The notes below the pieces were generated by a model. That model did no database searches. It saw only the letters and a program-made list of their open reading frames with translations, and was not told where the DNA came from. Below, piece after piece: positions 52,163 to 63,991 of a stretch of 64,000 nt of DNA (position 1 is its first letter; each line of letters starts with the position of its first letter). Both the position numbers and the translations under genes were made by a program. Origin of the DNA: Theristus sp. LFF4_11 (lineage: Eukaryota; Nematoda; Chromadorea; Monhysterida; Xyalidae); assembly GCA_030248135.1 (NCBI GenBank), contig JASANC010003755.1, forward strand, positions 186,001-250,000. Direction: 5' to 3'.

Positions 52163-53203
52163 CTGATGCAGAGCAATCGTTCAGCAAAATACGATATGTG
52201 CAGTTTTAGTCGGAAATCGCAGATGCATCAGACTAATAGAAAAGCAGTAAGCGTTCGATGTTGGTTGAGAACATTTCAGTTTCAACACCATGTTTCAAAA
52301 CAATGAGACAAACGAACAAAAAACTAAACAGATCTATAGATCTGGTCACGGCAAGAGGGTCCGAACAGGTGTCCGTAGGGTTAGGAAAAAAAGAAAATCA
52401 GATGAAAACGAGAAAAAAATTTAATTAAACTTTAAAACCCCAGAGGGTGTTCTGTCCGCTAGGACACCGGACCTGTTCGCCCACGTTTTTCAGTGTGCAG
52501 GGGACATTGTTATTCAGCACTCAGCGGCGGCCAAGCAGAGATCTGTTGAGGTTTTTGTTGAGTAAAGGCTAAAGGAAATCATCAAAACGGCGCGTCACCC
52601 TTTTGCACCGCTGTCCGTTGAGCGATTCGAACGCGACGTCATTGGGCTTGGTACGTCCATGTCAATCACTGGAAGCTCGAATGGCATTGACGTTGAGTAG
52701 TTTGCAGGGTGAATCATCATATCTTTTGATTCGCTCAATTTTCTTCGAACGTTTCTGATAAAAGTTTTCAATTATTAGGTATTTCTTGGTGACACTTCAA
52801 AGTTAGCGACGTCAGTTTCACTTGGTTTTGCATTATCGGAATTTATAAAAAACGGGCTGTGCATGTTGAACACAGCAAACCAAAATGGAATAAACAGGTA
52901 CTGCGCGTGCGCTGTTTGGAATGTGTGTGTGTGCATTTTGTTGATTATTCTTGATGCGAACTTTCCTAGGTTGTCTTCAATGTTTTGCCTTTTGGGTGTA
53001 GCATGTGAATAAAATCATTTTTAGCACTTTTGTATGCAAACAGATCTTCTGTACTGTTTTGAATTCATCAGCAATCATACGTTGAAACAGACCAGACTGA
53101 AAACGACAAGGTGCAAAAAGATTCATTGCACGCATCGTGCAAAAATAAAAGTAAATGTCGGCTTACTAAAGTATCATTGACATGACATGGTACATATCTG
53201 CTG
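52163..53203. other. Intergenic, no gene; weak palindrome near 52360-52485
   Basis: A GTCCGAACAGGTGTCC-TAGGGTTAGG block at about 52358 faces CTAGGACACCGGACCTGTTCG at 52465-52485, suggesting a decayed 130-base inverted-repeat element. Otherwise nothing recognised. Confidence 0.4.
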
Positions 53204-56058
53204 CTAAATCTTAGCAAGCTTCTGCACGGCTCTCACATAATAGAACGCATAGTATTGCAATAGTTTTGTGAAACGTTTCTTCAGCTGTCGGAATTTCAGA
53301 ATGCCTTCGATACAGAACATTGCCAAGGCCAACATGGCGCCGCCGGTGAAGAAGACAAAGACGCCCGCAAACTCAAGCAGAGTCAATGATCGTGCCTGTG
53401 GTGACGACGCCGCGGCACGTTGCTGGCACAGTCTGAAGTGCACGTGCCACATACGTACACATGCATGAACCTTGGTCAAGATGCTCTAAAAACAGCTGCA
53501 ACATTGATAAAGGAACACCAATCGAAACAGCACGTTGCACAGTAGTGCCTTGCAGCCAATCAACGTGCTGCATTTGAAAGTGTGACAGCACTAACGCGGC
53601 AACATCCGGCCAGTACTTGTCGTACGAACTGTAGACGTCGTTGAGGAAAGTGCCGATCTGTTTGTTCAACAGCTGCAGATGCTCAAAGTCACGACGACAC
53701 AGAATGCTGCCGTAGCGCGGTGACGGCATAACGCCGCTCAGGCGCAGCTCTTTCAGGGCGCACATGTCCGCGCCTGCAACGTTCGCTGCGATCGAACCTG
53801 CGCCCGCCCAGCCATACCTGAGGAATGCAGGTTATTCTGACAATCTCGGCCTTTAATCCGAAAGGAACCGGGATGGATCCCGCGGAGGCCGATAACACGC
53901 GTGCGCCGTCAATGTGGTCCACTGAGAAAAAGTCATACCAAGATTCTTACCAAGATGGTGTCCTTATTTGTTTGGGACGTGACAGATTCCCAAAATGTGC
54001 AGCTTGATCAGCTTCTTCAAGTTTGTGCCCTCTGATAAATCTGTACTGGTTTGTCAACAAAAGAAACTTTTGTATTAGAGGCGTGTCCTCCTTTTGTGAA
54101 AACGCAGTGCTCAGCGTCACTCGCTCACGCCAACACCAAACCACCTTCGTTTGGGCACTCTTGGGGTTTTTGGAACCGGTGCGGGACCTACATACGAATG
54201 AACAACCTGCATGTGCATACGAATGAAAAACAGAAACCAAAGAAAATAAAAGCTAAAAATGCAGAACAACCAAAGATACTGATCCTTGAGCGCCACTGTG
54301 CGCAGCAGCTGATCCGGCCCGTCCAAATACTTGATTGGGTTATTCCTGGTAGCTGCGCGTAACGCCCGGAAATGAGTGAGATTCGATGTTCGCAACAGTA
54401 CCGGAAAAATAAAGTTCGGGTCGAAATCAATCAACGTCACTCGATGCGCCTTCAAGTCGGCCAGCAACTCTTGGAAACTACCAATTGGCGCCACCATGCC
54501 AAGGTTCAGTAGGTGGCCGAGAAGAAGACCTAAAAAAACTTTCGGTTGAAAATTTGAAAAAACATAATTATGTTGAATCAATACACTGGCTCAATAGCTA
54601 TAAAAATCTTATTATCATCCACTTCACAGAGAAAACGGGGCTACTAAATGGCTCCTAAATCTGCAACTAAATTGCGTCTAGTGGCTAAACAGCTACTGTC
54701 TTAACTCGCTCGTTGAGTCGTTATATTATAAAAGTAGTGAACTTAGTAAGGAGTTTAGTAGTCGTTTTAGAAACCAATTTTGTAGCCACTTGAGTAACCG
54801 TTCTAGCTGCCATTTTACTAGCCAATTTAGTAGCCACTTTAGTGGCCACTTTAGTAGCCACTTTAATATCCCCGTTTTCTCTGCATCAGATTCTCACCTT
54901 GATACAAACTGGTGAACAACAGCAGTGTCCCGCCGATAGTCATCAGCAGAATGTTGACCGACTGCAGTTTGGCGGTCAACTGCGAGACGCTCGACATTGG
55001 AATGATCAGCTCAAGGTGTGTCCATAAGTAGCTGCTGCCAGCGGGCGTCGCCGTTGCGGTCGGCAAGCATTTGCTGTAGCCGAACGACAACACAGACATC
55101 AGAAGCAGCGATGCCACTGACAGAGAGAGAAAGTACAAGATTTATATAGTTGGTGATTTTGGGCAATAAATCGAAAACAGCCTGAAAATAGCCTAACCTA
55201 TAAGCTACGAATAGCCTCAACCTAACACTAGCCTCGGAGTATACGCTTAGTCTCCGCCCTGTGCTCTGTGTTTGTCCTGCCTGTGCGTACCGGCCATCGT
55301 CCAGACGCGCCAGTCGAACACGGCCGCCAACTTCAGCATCGTGCTCCAGTACGGCTCCGTGCGCTGGTGCACCACGAACAGACTGGAGATCGGAAACGCC
55401 GGCGCCGTGAGCGCGTAGCGTCTGGTGCGCGCCGGCGTGACCGAGTACGAATCGACGATGCAGTCGGCCGTGGCGTTGTCGACCAGCTGCAGCACCGAGC
55501 TCACGTTGAACTGAGCCGCTCGCACGAGCTCGTAGCGGAACTCGCCAGGGTCAGCGAGCGCAAACGCCAGCGCTTCTGCGACCATACCTGCGATGTGCAT
55601 TGTGTTTGGAAAATGGAAACAAAACACTGACCAAAATTGGTCAACAACCTGCTGACTGATGAGTATCGCGGGCGGGATGATGCGTAATGATCCAATGGAC
55701 CGTAATTTTTTTTTAAATCAGTCGTGTCAAGAGCAACATGGAATGATTGCGAAATCGCAGCCATCACATGAGCTCTTAGATCGGTAGTTTCTCTAGATTC
55801 ATGATATTTCAAACAAGTGGCATATTTGCAAATCTACTGCAAGATCAGCAATGAGCAAATAAGCGTGCTGATTGCCTGCGTCACAGTGTTTCCCATTCAA
55901 TGAAAATACTTTTGAAGAGAAAACCAACCAGGCGCCTGACATCGCAGCACCGGTTCAAGCCGCAGATGGTCCAGCGCACAGCGATTCAGATAGGGAGGAC
56001 TGAGGTAGACGAGCAAGCGAATCGAAATTGGGCGACTGTTGTTGACGTTGCGCAGCAT
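53204..56058 (-). CDS. Ionotropic glutamate receptor-like channel, short form (R1)
   Basis: A ligand-gated channel of the glutamate-receptor superfamily lacking an amino-terminal domain, as in the expanded nematode family. Exons 56058-55929, 55587-55291, 55116-54898, 54529-54280, 53817-53596, 53432-53204 join in phase to 448 residues. Seen: ligand-binding S1 starting ISIRLLVYLSPPYL, with DSYSVTPARTRRYALT-P and the pre-M1 KLAAVFDWRVW; M1 (ASLLLMSVLSFG), M3 region (LLMTIGGTLLLF) then S2 with LIDFDPNFIFP, YGWAGAGS and SILCRRDF; and M4 (LEFAGVFVFFTGGAML). The classic SYTANLAAF M3 motif is absent, which is usual for such divergent relatives. The ATG at 56058 is the first in frame, but no signal peptide precedes it, so an upstream exon is likely. 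Confidence 0.8.
54627..54883. mobile_element. MITE with CAGAGAAAACGGGG ends in R1 intron
   Basis: 257 bases. Both ends read CAGAGAAAACGGGG(A/C)TA inwards. Inside are repeated TTTAGTAGCCAC units in one arm and the inverse GGCTACTAAAT in the other. Confidence 0.7.
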
Positions 56059-56585
56059 GACAGGCGCAGCGTGAGCAGTTTGTTGCACAGTTTGGTTGGA
56101 AAAACAACACTGCAGTTTATCGCATTGGTTTATTTGTATATAATGGCAGAGAAATTTCGATTCGACAAAATAACTCCCACATACGTATCAACTGTGCCGC
56201 TGTCAATTAGAGCTCGTAACATGAAACGACTGAAATTATGCGTCAGTGTGCGCTCCCATGAAAGAGAAAATTTCAAGAAAACGCCTTGCAAACCACACAC
56301 AACACAAACAAGTGCCGGTTGGGTAAAAACAAAGATAACACATTGCACACAGTGCAAACAAGGTGCCAGTTGGGTAAAAAATGAAAAGCCAATTTGTATG
56401 CACATATGTTGTTTAATGAGTTTTGTGTTACATGAGTCATTCATCCAAGTTTCTGTCCGACTTATCTGGATACAAATCACATGTGAATGTACTCTCGTTC
56501 ATGCACTTTTGTCAAATGGTTCCTTTCACACACGTTTCCTCGTGTTCCTCATCAGTTCTAAATCACCGCAATTTGTCGCTGCAGT

Positions 56586-57944
56586 TTATGCGGCCAGTGG
56601 CCACAGTCGCAAGGTGAGCCCGAGAAAACCTTCAAGACAGGCCATGAGCACGGCGACTGTGAGACCCCCGATGAACAACAGGAAGACGCCAACGAACTGC
56701 AACAGTGACAGTGAGCGCGCTGTGACCGGTGGGGACGGCTGAGTTCGGCACAAGCTGTAGCGGGCGTTGATTTGATTCATCGTTTGGTAGAAAGTTAAAA
56801 ATTTGAATTGACAGAAAGGACTCAGTTGTTTTGGCGGAGTTGTGCGAAACATATCAATATTATCGTGCACGATTACATGTGTAGTAGTACCTCTTAACAT
56901 CCGGCCAATATTTCGGGTACAGGCTGAAGATGAAGTTTGCGTTTCTGTCCAGCAGCTCGTTGAGCGCGTGCACATGCGCGAAGTCGCGTCGACAGAGAAT
57001 GCTCGCGTATCGAGGCGTGGGCAGCAGCGGCAGTGGCAGGTTGATCTCTCTGAGCGTGCACACGTCCGCGCCCGGCACGTTCACGGCAACCGCCCACGCA
57101 CCCGCCCAGCCGTACCTGGAAACGCACGTTGACACCCGGCTGGTGGCAACACGGCAACGCTTTTGGCTTGCCTACTCATGGTGTCTTACACTTCTCTGGT
57201 ATCATGCCGTGCACTGCACAGAAAAAAACTGACTGACTGACTGTGAACGCTGTCAATGGTGTTTGTTCGTGTGCGACATTAGCTGTTTCGAGTGCACGCT
57301 CCACAGAGTGAGACGTTACCAAACTAAATGTTCAGCCACCAGCACTCACCACGCGTGTTTGTGTCCGAGTGCAACATCCATCAACAGCTTTGTCATGTTT
57401 CGCTCAATCACCAGCGCATTGTGGCGGATGGCTCGTCGCAACGCCCGTGTCATGCCACATTTTGAAATTATCCCCGCAAAATTTTGACCCGAGTAAAAAC
57501 ATGGCAATTTTGCAACTGCTATAAAATGACCCAGTCTTTTCCGTTGTCTTTCAGTGCGGCAAGCACAGCGCTCGTACAAAACGTTTCCACTAGCTATCTC
57601 TGCGTCTGTACACTGAGTTTTCGGGGGCAGATCAATCTATTGCAGAGCAGGTCATTCCATGGCAGCGGCAAATTGCCGTAGATTGACCGGGGCCGGATGT
57701 CAAAATCTGGCAACATGTTTTGCCATTATTTTGACCACCCGGTCAAAATATGGCGGGGGTCAAAAAATATGGCATGGCACCGGAAAATAACTGAAGTTCG
57801 ACGTTCGCAAATAGGTCGGGAACAAAAAGTTTGGATCCATCGCAATTAAACTGATGTGTTTGTCTTTGAGATCGTGGACGAATTTGGCGAACGTGCTGAA
57901 TGGCACGTCGGAGCGCGGGTGCAGCATGTAACCAAGCAGAAGGC
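56586..57944 (-). pseudogene. Second glutamate receptor-like copy (R2), 5'-truncated
   Basis: Tandem paralogue of R1 covering only its 3' half. Exons 57944-57781, a middle exon ending at 57350, 57115-56891 and 56754-56586 keep R1's phases. Seen: GLLLGYML, LIAMDPNFLFPTYL, RNMTKLLMDVALGHKH, YGWAGAWA, ILCRRDFAHV, KYWPDVK, and M4 LLQFVGVFLLFIGGL with a proper stop. No S1, M1 or M3 exon was found upstream: the 58028-58292 MITE abuts the first exon, and the next gene starts soon after. No internal stop is visible, so it is either a recent 5' truncation or a gene whose 5' exons escaped me. The middle exon's 5' boundary is unresolved. Confidence 0.6.
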
Positions 57945-58027
57945 CTGTCAGTGAAGCAATCGAGAAAACGTGAAAACACCGTGAAGCGAACCACGTAAGT
58001 ATTATCGTAAGTGAGTAAGTAAGTAAG

Positions 58028-58292
58028 TACAGTATGGCCGAATAAATAAGGCAGTCCATCAAGGCGGGATCAGTCGCAGACTAGGAGTTGTCTTTTTCAA
58101 AAATGCCAATATAATTCCTATTCATGTGTGCAAGGGAGAAAGAATGAACAGAATAGCACGAAGAATCCATCAGTTAAAAAAACGCGTCAAATTTGGCACA
58201 CAATCTGGTTTCTGAGCGTCTTTTTCTTTCATTCAAATTTCGCGCGCTCCTTGCATCCTGAAAAAAGCTGCCATGTACTCGGTTATTCCGTA
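58028..58292. mobile_element. TACAGTATGG MITE, copy 2
   Basis: 265-base relative of the 50741-51010 element in the same orientation, sharing GGCAGTCCATCAAGGCGGGA and GCGCGCTCCTTGCA blocks. It lies 84 bases upstream of the first recovered R2 exon. Confidence 0.75.
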
Positions 58293-58849
58293 CATTGTAA
58301 GTAAGACCACGTATATTGTTCTCTTTGTTATTCAATCAGATTAGTTTAACTTCAGTGTGCCTTCGCAATTGTTCCTTGTTACGCAAGCCCTAATAACTTC
58401 ATAGCAAGCCAATAGGTCATTCATCTCACTTTTAGGGCTCCCAATACTGTACTTATGTTCTTTTGCTTCTGTTTCTTCAGCTGCTTTCTTTTTGCACATT
58501 TTCATTAAAAAATTCGTTCGTCTGAATGTCTCAATATTTTTAATGCGAGCTGACTACATTTGTTCTGTGTTCATGTTTGCTTTGTGCAGTGCAAAACTCA
58601 GAGATGTACAGTACAAGTACAAAACTACTTTTCGCAGCGCTACATGTACAGTTGCAATTCAATACGCGTGCCAATTATCTTTTCGCGAAAACTTGTACAT
58701 TTGTTTACGCAAAGGGTTTCCAAGACATTTCTTTTATCGCTTGCTCCCGCCGAAATTGCAAGACGTTGAAATACCGTATTATTTTTTGACACAGAGGTGC
58801 AGGCTTCAGTTTTTTTTCAGAAAATCAAAAAGACTACTTTTCAAAAAAT

Positions 58850-61798
58850 TCAATTTTGGCAGTTAAACGCCTGCCGATGTTGCGGGGTCACTTGGAACAT
58901 TTTGTCGTGCCCGGGCACAATGTAATCGACCTGCAAATATAAAATGTGACACTTTTCTTAATTTTTTTTTCATTTTTAAGAGCCAGCAATGTCATGACCT
59001 GGCATAGCAGAAGTTTTCGACTGGCCGCATAAGTTGCCGGACTGTAGCCGCTCTGAAACAGATGCGCCTGCTGGTAGTCGCCAGCAAAGTAGAACAAATC
59101 GCCCGTCAGTCCAACGGTGCCCAACGTGGTCTCGTTCTGAACGATCATACTGATGTCCTGAACATTTGAAAGAAACGTTCGAAAATGAAACAAAAGCTTG
59201 CGTTTTATATTTGTCAATCAAATGTATGTAAACACACCTGCGTGGTATGACCGGGCGTTTTTATGAGTTGCATGTTTGTGTCGTTGAACAGCATGTACGT
59301 GCGATTTTGACTCAACGGATTGAAGGTGTAACTGAAAAAGTCATCAAAGCAAACAAAAAACGCTAGATTTCGTTCACAAACTCGATCACAGAGTGCATTT
59401 TCGTTCACTGACGTTGTTCCAGCAATGTCAAACTCGTTGAACGTCTGCAAGGACGTGTCCGACCACATGTCCGCATTCGCATAATGATCGGGGTGGCCGT
59501 GTGACGTGACCACGCCGTGGATGTCCTCCGCGTAGAGGCCTGCCTTGTCGCGCAACGCATTCAGCAGTTCCACCCGGTCGCCGAAACCGCCCGTGTCGAA
59601 CAACACGTTGCGACCGTTCGACTGCACCAGTGAGATTGTGCCTGGAAGATATTTCAAACAGTTTGCCTGATACATTTACAGGACTGCCAACAAATCACGG
59701 CTCATTTATTTAGATACATAGAATGTTTATTCAGATTTCAGTTTGTCAACCAATCGAATTCATTAATCGGACGCCGTGTGATTCTGATGTGGCCTGCGAA
59801 TCTAGTATCCAACTACATGTACATACAATGTATTGTACGTTAATAAACCACGTGTTTGCTTCTAAAGTTGCTAACCAAAATAAAGCGAAAACAAGTACGT
59901 TTCAGTAGCAACTTTAGTAGCAACATTAGTAGCACCGTAGCTGCACCTGCAAACACGGCATACGGCGGCTGTTGATCGTCGGCCCTCTGCAGCGCACCGT
60001 TTTTCAGCACGGTCACCTGAATAAGATTTCAGAAATTCAATCGTTCCCGTTTTTCCTAGCGTGTGCAATTGTGCTCAAGCGGTGTGCAGCTTGCCTTGGT
60101 GCCGTGCACCGCGATCGGCTGCACACAGACGAACAGACGCGCGTTCGACCAGCAGCAGCGTTGTGTCTGCGGACAGTCGGAGTTGAAGAGGCACGCACGT
60201 ACGGGGCCGGACGTGGCTCCGAGCAGCAGTGGGTCGAGTGCGCTCGGCAGCGGACACGCACCGGCACGCTGCTGCGAGCGGACACTGCTCGAACGGTAGC
60301 ACGCCTTGGTGCCTGCAGTCACGCTGGTCAAACTGACCAAAAAGCTGCTGTCACAGATTCGCAGATTCGTATAGTTTTTCAAGTTATTAGCTTTGCTCAG
60401 CTTGTAGTTCTGGTCTATCACAGTTCTTTTAACAAAAAATGTTATGTTCATCTTTTTTGCGTGACAACAGCAGCAGCATATACAGGGTGGGCCAAAAAAA
60501 AGGTTCCATTTTAAAACTGCTGTCACTGGCTGGTGTTTCAATATTATGAGCTGAAATTTTCAGCATTGATAAAACATGTGATGCCATTTTTCTGACAAAA
60601 TTTTTATCCAGTTTGGTCATGTAGATTCAGTTTTACAGCACAATGTTAAAAAAATCCCAAGTTTTCAAAAAAACGGATTTTTAACCAAGAATTTCACAAC
60701 CAATCATTGCTCATAGACATCCAAATCATCCAAATCATCATGGTTCGGGACAGGCCAGATTCCAAAGTGGCTCGCCTCGTCGATTTAGGTGGACTGCGTG
60801 TGAACATTGCGACCACAGTGTCTTTGAATGCAGCAGCAATCGATGGTCGATCGCATCCACTCTTTCGGTAAAACACGTTGCCATACTCAAACAGATTCGT
60901 GTGCCACAAAAGAACGGACTTCCTGGTTGGCGAATCTCGTGGCGACCCAAATTGAATTTTACGCGAAACTGGCGAGTCACTCCAGAAAAACTTTCAGATT
61001 GCTCCACCAGATAGCACACCAGACCCGCTGTTCTGCTGTCCACTTAACCATGACGAAACTGCAGAAAACTGAAACTGAAACACTGTTTTTATTCAAACCG
61101 CAGAAAAACTTTTCAGAAGAAACAAATTAACAGACAGAGCAACACTCAAAACAAAAAGTCAACTGAACAATTCTTTCTGTCGCAGTCGCATGGCTGCTGA
61201 CTCGAGTCCGTTGTGAAACATCAGAATTTCGCTCGAGCTGCTCAAATGCAATTCAAGTGCGAGACCTTTCCACTCTGAGCGCATGATTTGAACTATCAAT
61301 ACCCCGGGTATCCAAAAAACCCATTTGTCACCTTCGCAACAGTTTCAAAATTGAATCACGCATCTTGATACTAATTTTTTCTTGCACTCATTTCAGTGAA
61401 TTTGTTGATTTTTCGAGCTTTTTAAAAAATCTGCCACAGTGAGCGCTAGGAATTATATATCGGGGAAAAAATTTTGTCAGTAAAATGGCATTACAAGTTT
61501 TATCAGTGCTGAAAATTTCAGCTCATAATATTAAAACACCAGCCAGTGACAGCAGTTTGAAAATGGAACCTTTTTTTTGGCCCACCCTGTATTTAATTCT
61601 AGCTTGGACAAATCATTATCATTGTTAGTTCACTGTGTCTTCACCTGGCACAGTTCTACTGAACAGACAGACAGTGCCCTGCGGGCATGCGCTGTTGATG
61701 CTGCACTGCTGCACAACCTGTCCCGTTGACCGGTGGATCTTTCCAGCGAATCCAACAACGAACAGCAGGCGGAAAAGGCCAAGTGTCCGATTGGCCAT
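58850..61798 (-). CDS. Secreted WAP-like domain fused to MBLAC1-type metallo-beta-lactamase fold
   Basis: Seven exons join in phase: 61798-61645, 60312-60095, 60016-59947, 59641-59413, 59331-59238, 59157-58999, 58930-58850; 334 residues. Seen: a signal peptide (GLFRLLFVVGFAG), two Cys-rich stretches, the second with CP-(x)n-C-x4-DCP-x3-RCC-x8-C, the WAP four-disulfide pattern; then an MBL fold with DTGG, SHGHPDH (metal ligands HxHxDH), KTPGHT, LTGDLFYF and VPGHD, the MBLAC1 order. Such enzymes are metal-dependent hydrolases; MBLAC1 is linked to histone mRNA processing and its nematode relative to glial control of neurons. The signal peptide suggests this one acts outside the cell or in the secretory pathway. 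The intron at 60094 starts with GC. Intron 1 holds a mariner-like element, and a TTGTTCCAG acceptor lies 20 bases before the ATG. Confidence 0.9.
60481..61591. mobile_element. Mariner-like element with long inverted ends
   Basis: Begins TACAGGGTGGGCCAAAAAA and ends with the inverse at a TA, with near-perfect arms of about 110 bases (GCTGTCACTGGCTGGTGTTT and TGAGCTGAAAATTT blocks). The minus strand at about 60740-61030 encodes a decayed fragment with FSGVTRQFRVKFN, resembling the N-terminal helix-turn-helix of mariner-type transposases. No intact transposase, so non-autonomous. It lies in intron 1 of the WAP-MBL gene. Confidence 0.8.
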
Positions 61799-62554
61799 CG
61801 TTTCGGTTGTTGATTGTTCTGGAACAAAAAAATACTGTTGCAAAATGATTTTCTAGCTTTGCGTTTTTCATTTTTTGTCACTTTTATCTTCTAAACGTCA
61901 CACATTTCAAGTTTTGACCTGTTGACATACAACAACGAAATTGTACATTGTGAACGACTATTCATTCAATGCACCGTTTTTTTTTGAACTGCACGCACAC
62001 GTGCTGTTTTTGGTGTTTTGAAAGGGTACTGTGTACAAGTGAGTGAAGTGAGTATAAATGAACAATGCACAACCTCAATGCATTTTCCTTTTTGTTCACC
62101 ACTGTTTGTATCGGGATGAAAACCAAAAAAACTACAATTTCGAAAAATATTTTAAAGCCATTTTTGACGCACGTGATGGTCAATCGAGGACGGGCTATAT
62201 ACCAAACCACAAATCAACGAGTGCCACTTTGCAAGCTTTTAATCTAAAATAATGCAAAAATGTGGCTTTGGTGGGATTAAAATTGTTTGACAGAGTGTGT
62301 GGTGGCGAGCGAAATAATGACACGCGGAATAATGGGCATAATGGGTCTTTCGTATCACCAGTTTTCTTGTAGAACCGCAGCAGCTTTTCATCAAAAAGTC
62401 GACTTAATTAAATTCAGTTGTGTGTAGGTTTTGGAGCTAAATAAATACATAGCAGTGTCATTGGCAGTCAAACGAGCGGGTACACCAAAACTGCCAACGG
62501 GTTTGAAACCGACATCACAAGTATTTAGTTGAAAGGTCTGCAAAGAACAGGTAC
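61799..62554. other. Intergenic between divergent WAP-MBL and globin genes
   Basis: Holds the promoters of both flanking genes, but no specific element can be supported. No reading frame stands out. Confidence 0.45.
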
Positions 62555-63991
62555 ATGTCTTTTTACTTTAGTGTCGGCGGGGACAAAATTGGGTGTGTAA
62601 TGAAATTTCATTGTGACATGCTTAAGAGGTACGTACATTTCAGTGATTGGCCACCGGTGGTGTCTCACCTGGATAAAAAGATCTCAAGAAAGACGTTCAA
62701 AATGTATACGATCGCGAAAATCATGCAACGCAAGCGCATGCTGAACGAGCTGCTTCAGGTGGGTACGGTATTAGATAGAAAACTCAACAGTAGATTCTGA
62801 AAGTGTTTACAAATTGTTCCATTGTATAATTTATCATTTATCACTCCGTTGTATTGTAATGATTTATCAAATTTTTGATTTTCCACACCCACATGACGTC
62901 AGTTTTTAGGCAGAAGCAGCAGCGGCGGAGAGCACCAAGAAGACACCGGAACATCAAACGCAAAAAACTATAGCCGACGACAAATCGGTCGATATTTGCT
63001 ATTTTGAAGCATTGATAATTTTGACAGAAACGAACGAAGCATCCATTTAACCATATTCAGGAGAAGCAAAAGAGCATCAACTGCCCGCAAATATCGAATT
63101 CGAACATTGGCGCACTGCGACAGCAGCAACACACCGAACTGACGGGCACGAAACGAAAGTTGAACTTGATGGAACGCCGCGCGCTGGCAATGACCTGGAA
63201 AAAAATGAAGGGTATGGCAGACAAGCAAACGCTCATTGCAGACGATGAAATTCTGTTGCCAATAGTACAGCATGGCACATTGCAGGTCCATCAGGCCGTT
63301 TCATTGAACCGGTACTGATGAAGATTTTTGAGGAACTCTTCAACTTTGACGTCACCGCAAAACACGTGTTCTACCGGGCTGCGTTCATACAAGGTTGATG
63401 GGATTATTTTCATTCTTTCTAGTATTTTCAAAAAAAGCACAAACAGAACTTCCAGGCTTGAAAACACGCGCAGCCGAGCAGCCGGATGTGCCGATTGCAA
63501 CGGTGAGCGCGCACGCGACGCTGATGCGAGACTTGCTTGAGGTCACCATCAACTTCTTCAACGACTTCAATGACGCCGCGCCGCAGTCGCCCGTCGAACT
63601 CGGTCGGAACTAAAAAAAGCTCTGAGCCACTTGATCTAAATGCAAGATTTCTTCAAGAAAAAAGTACACACAGGTCGTCGACACGGTTGCTTGAAACAAC
63701 TCGGATTACACTGCGAAGTATGGGATGTGTTCGGTGAAACGTGGTCGGAGGCATTCAGGTTGAAACAAATTCAATTTTTTTTCAACGTTTGATTTCCTTG
63801 TTCGGGGCAGATTGTACTGCGATGAGACAAATCACCAGTATATTCGGGGCAGACTTTCATTCATTCCACGCAATCCTTTCACAGTCGCCAAGAATGTGTT
63901 CGTGCGTATCCGCACGCGCAACGCGCTTGGAACATTCTGATTGCAGCGATCACCGACTACATGCGCGTCGGTTACAAAAGTCGCCACGGGG
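62555..63991 (+). CDS. Globin with N-terminal extension (3' end at window edge)
   Basis: Exons 62555-62758, 62910-62987, 63061-63211, 63286-63393, 63447-63602, 63647-63758 and 63885-63991 join in phase; about 305 residues to the edge. The globin fold starts near LMERRALAMTWKKMKG (helix A), continues with FIEPVLMKIFEELF, then SAHATLMRDLLEV, where His is the likely distal E7, and TGRRHGCLKQLG, where His is the likely proximal F8. Helices G/H are EVWDVFGETWSEAF and AWNILIAAITDYM. About 130 residues precede the fold, as in many nematode globins; they are basic and polar with no clear domain. The ATG at 62555 opens a continuous frame, but the exon may instead begin at a TTTCAG near 62643. The 63603-63646 intron is only 44 bases. 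Confidence 0.82.

Noticed and set aside
57480..57780. Repeated GTCAAAAT-TGGCA blocks in the R2 intron
   Set aside because: Only short, irregular units with no clear ends; could be chance in low-complexity sequence.
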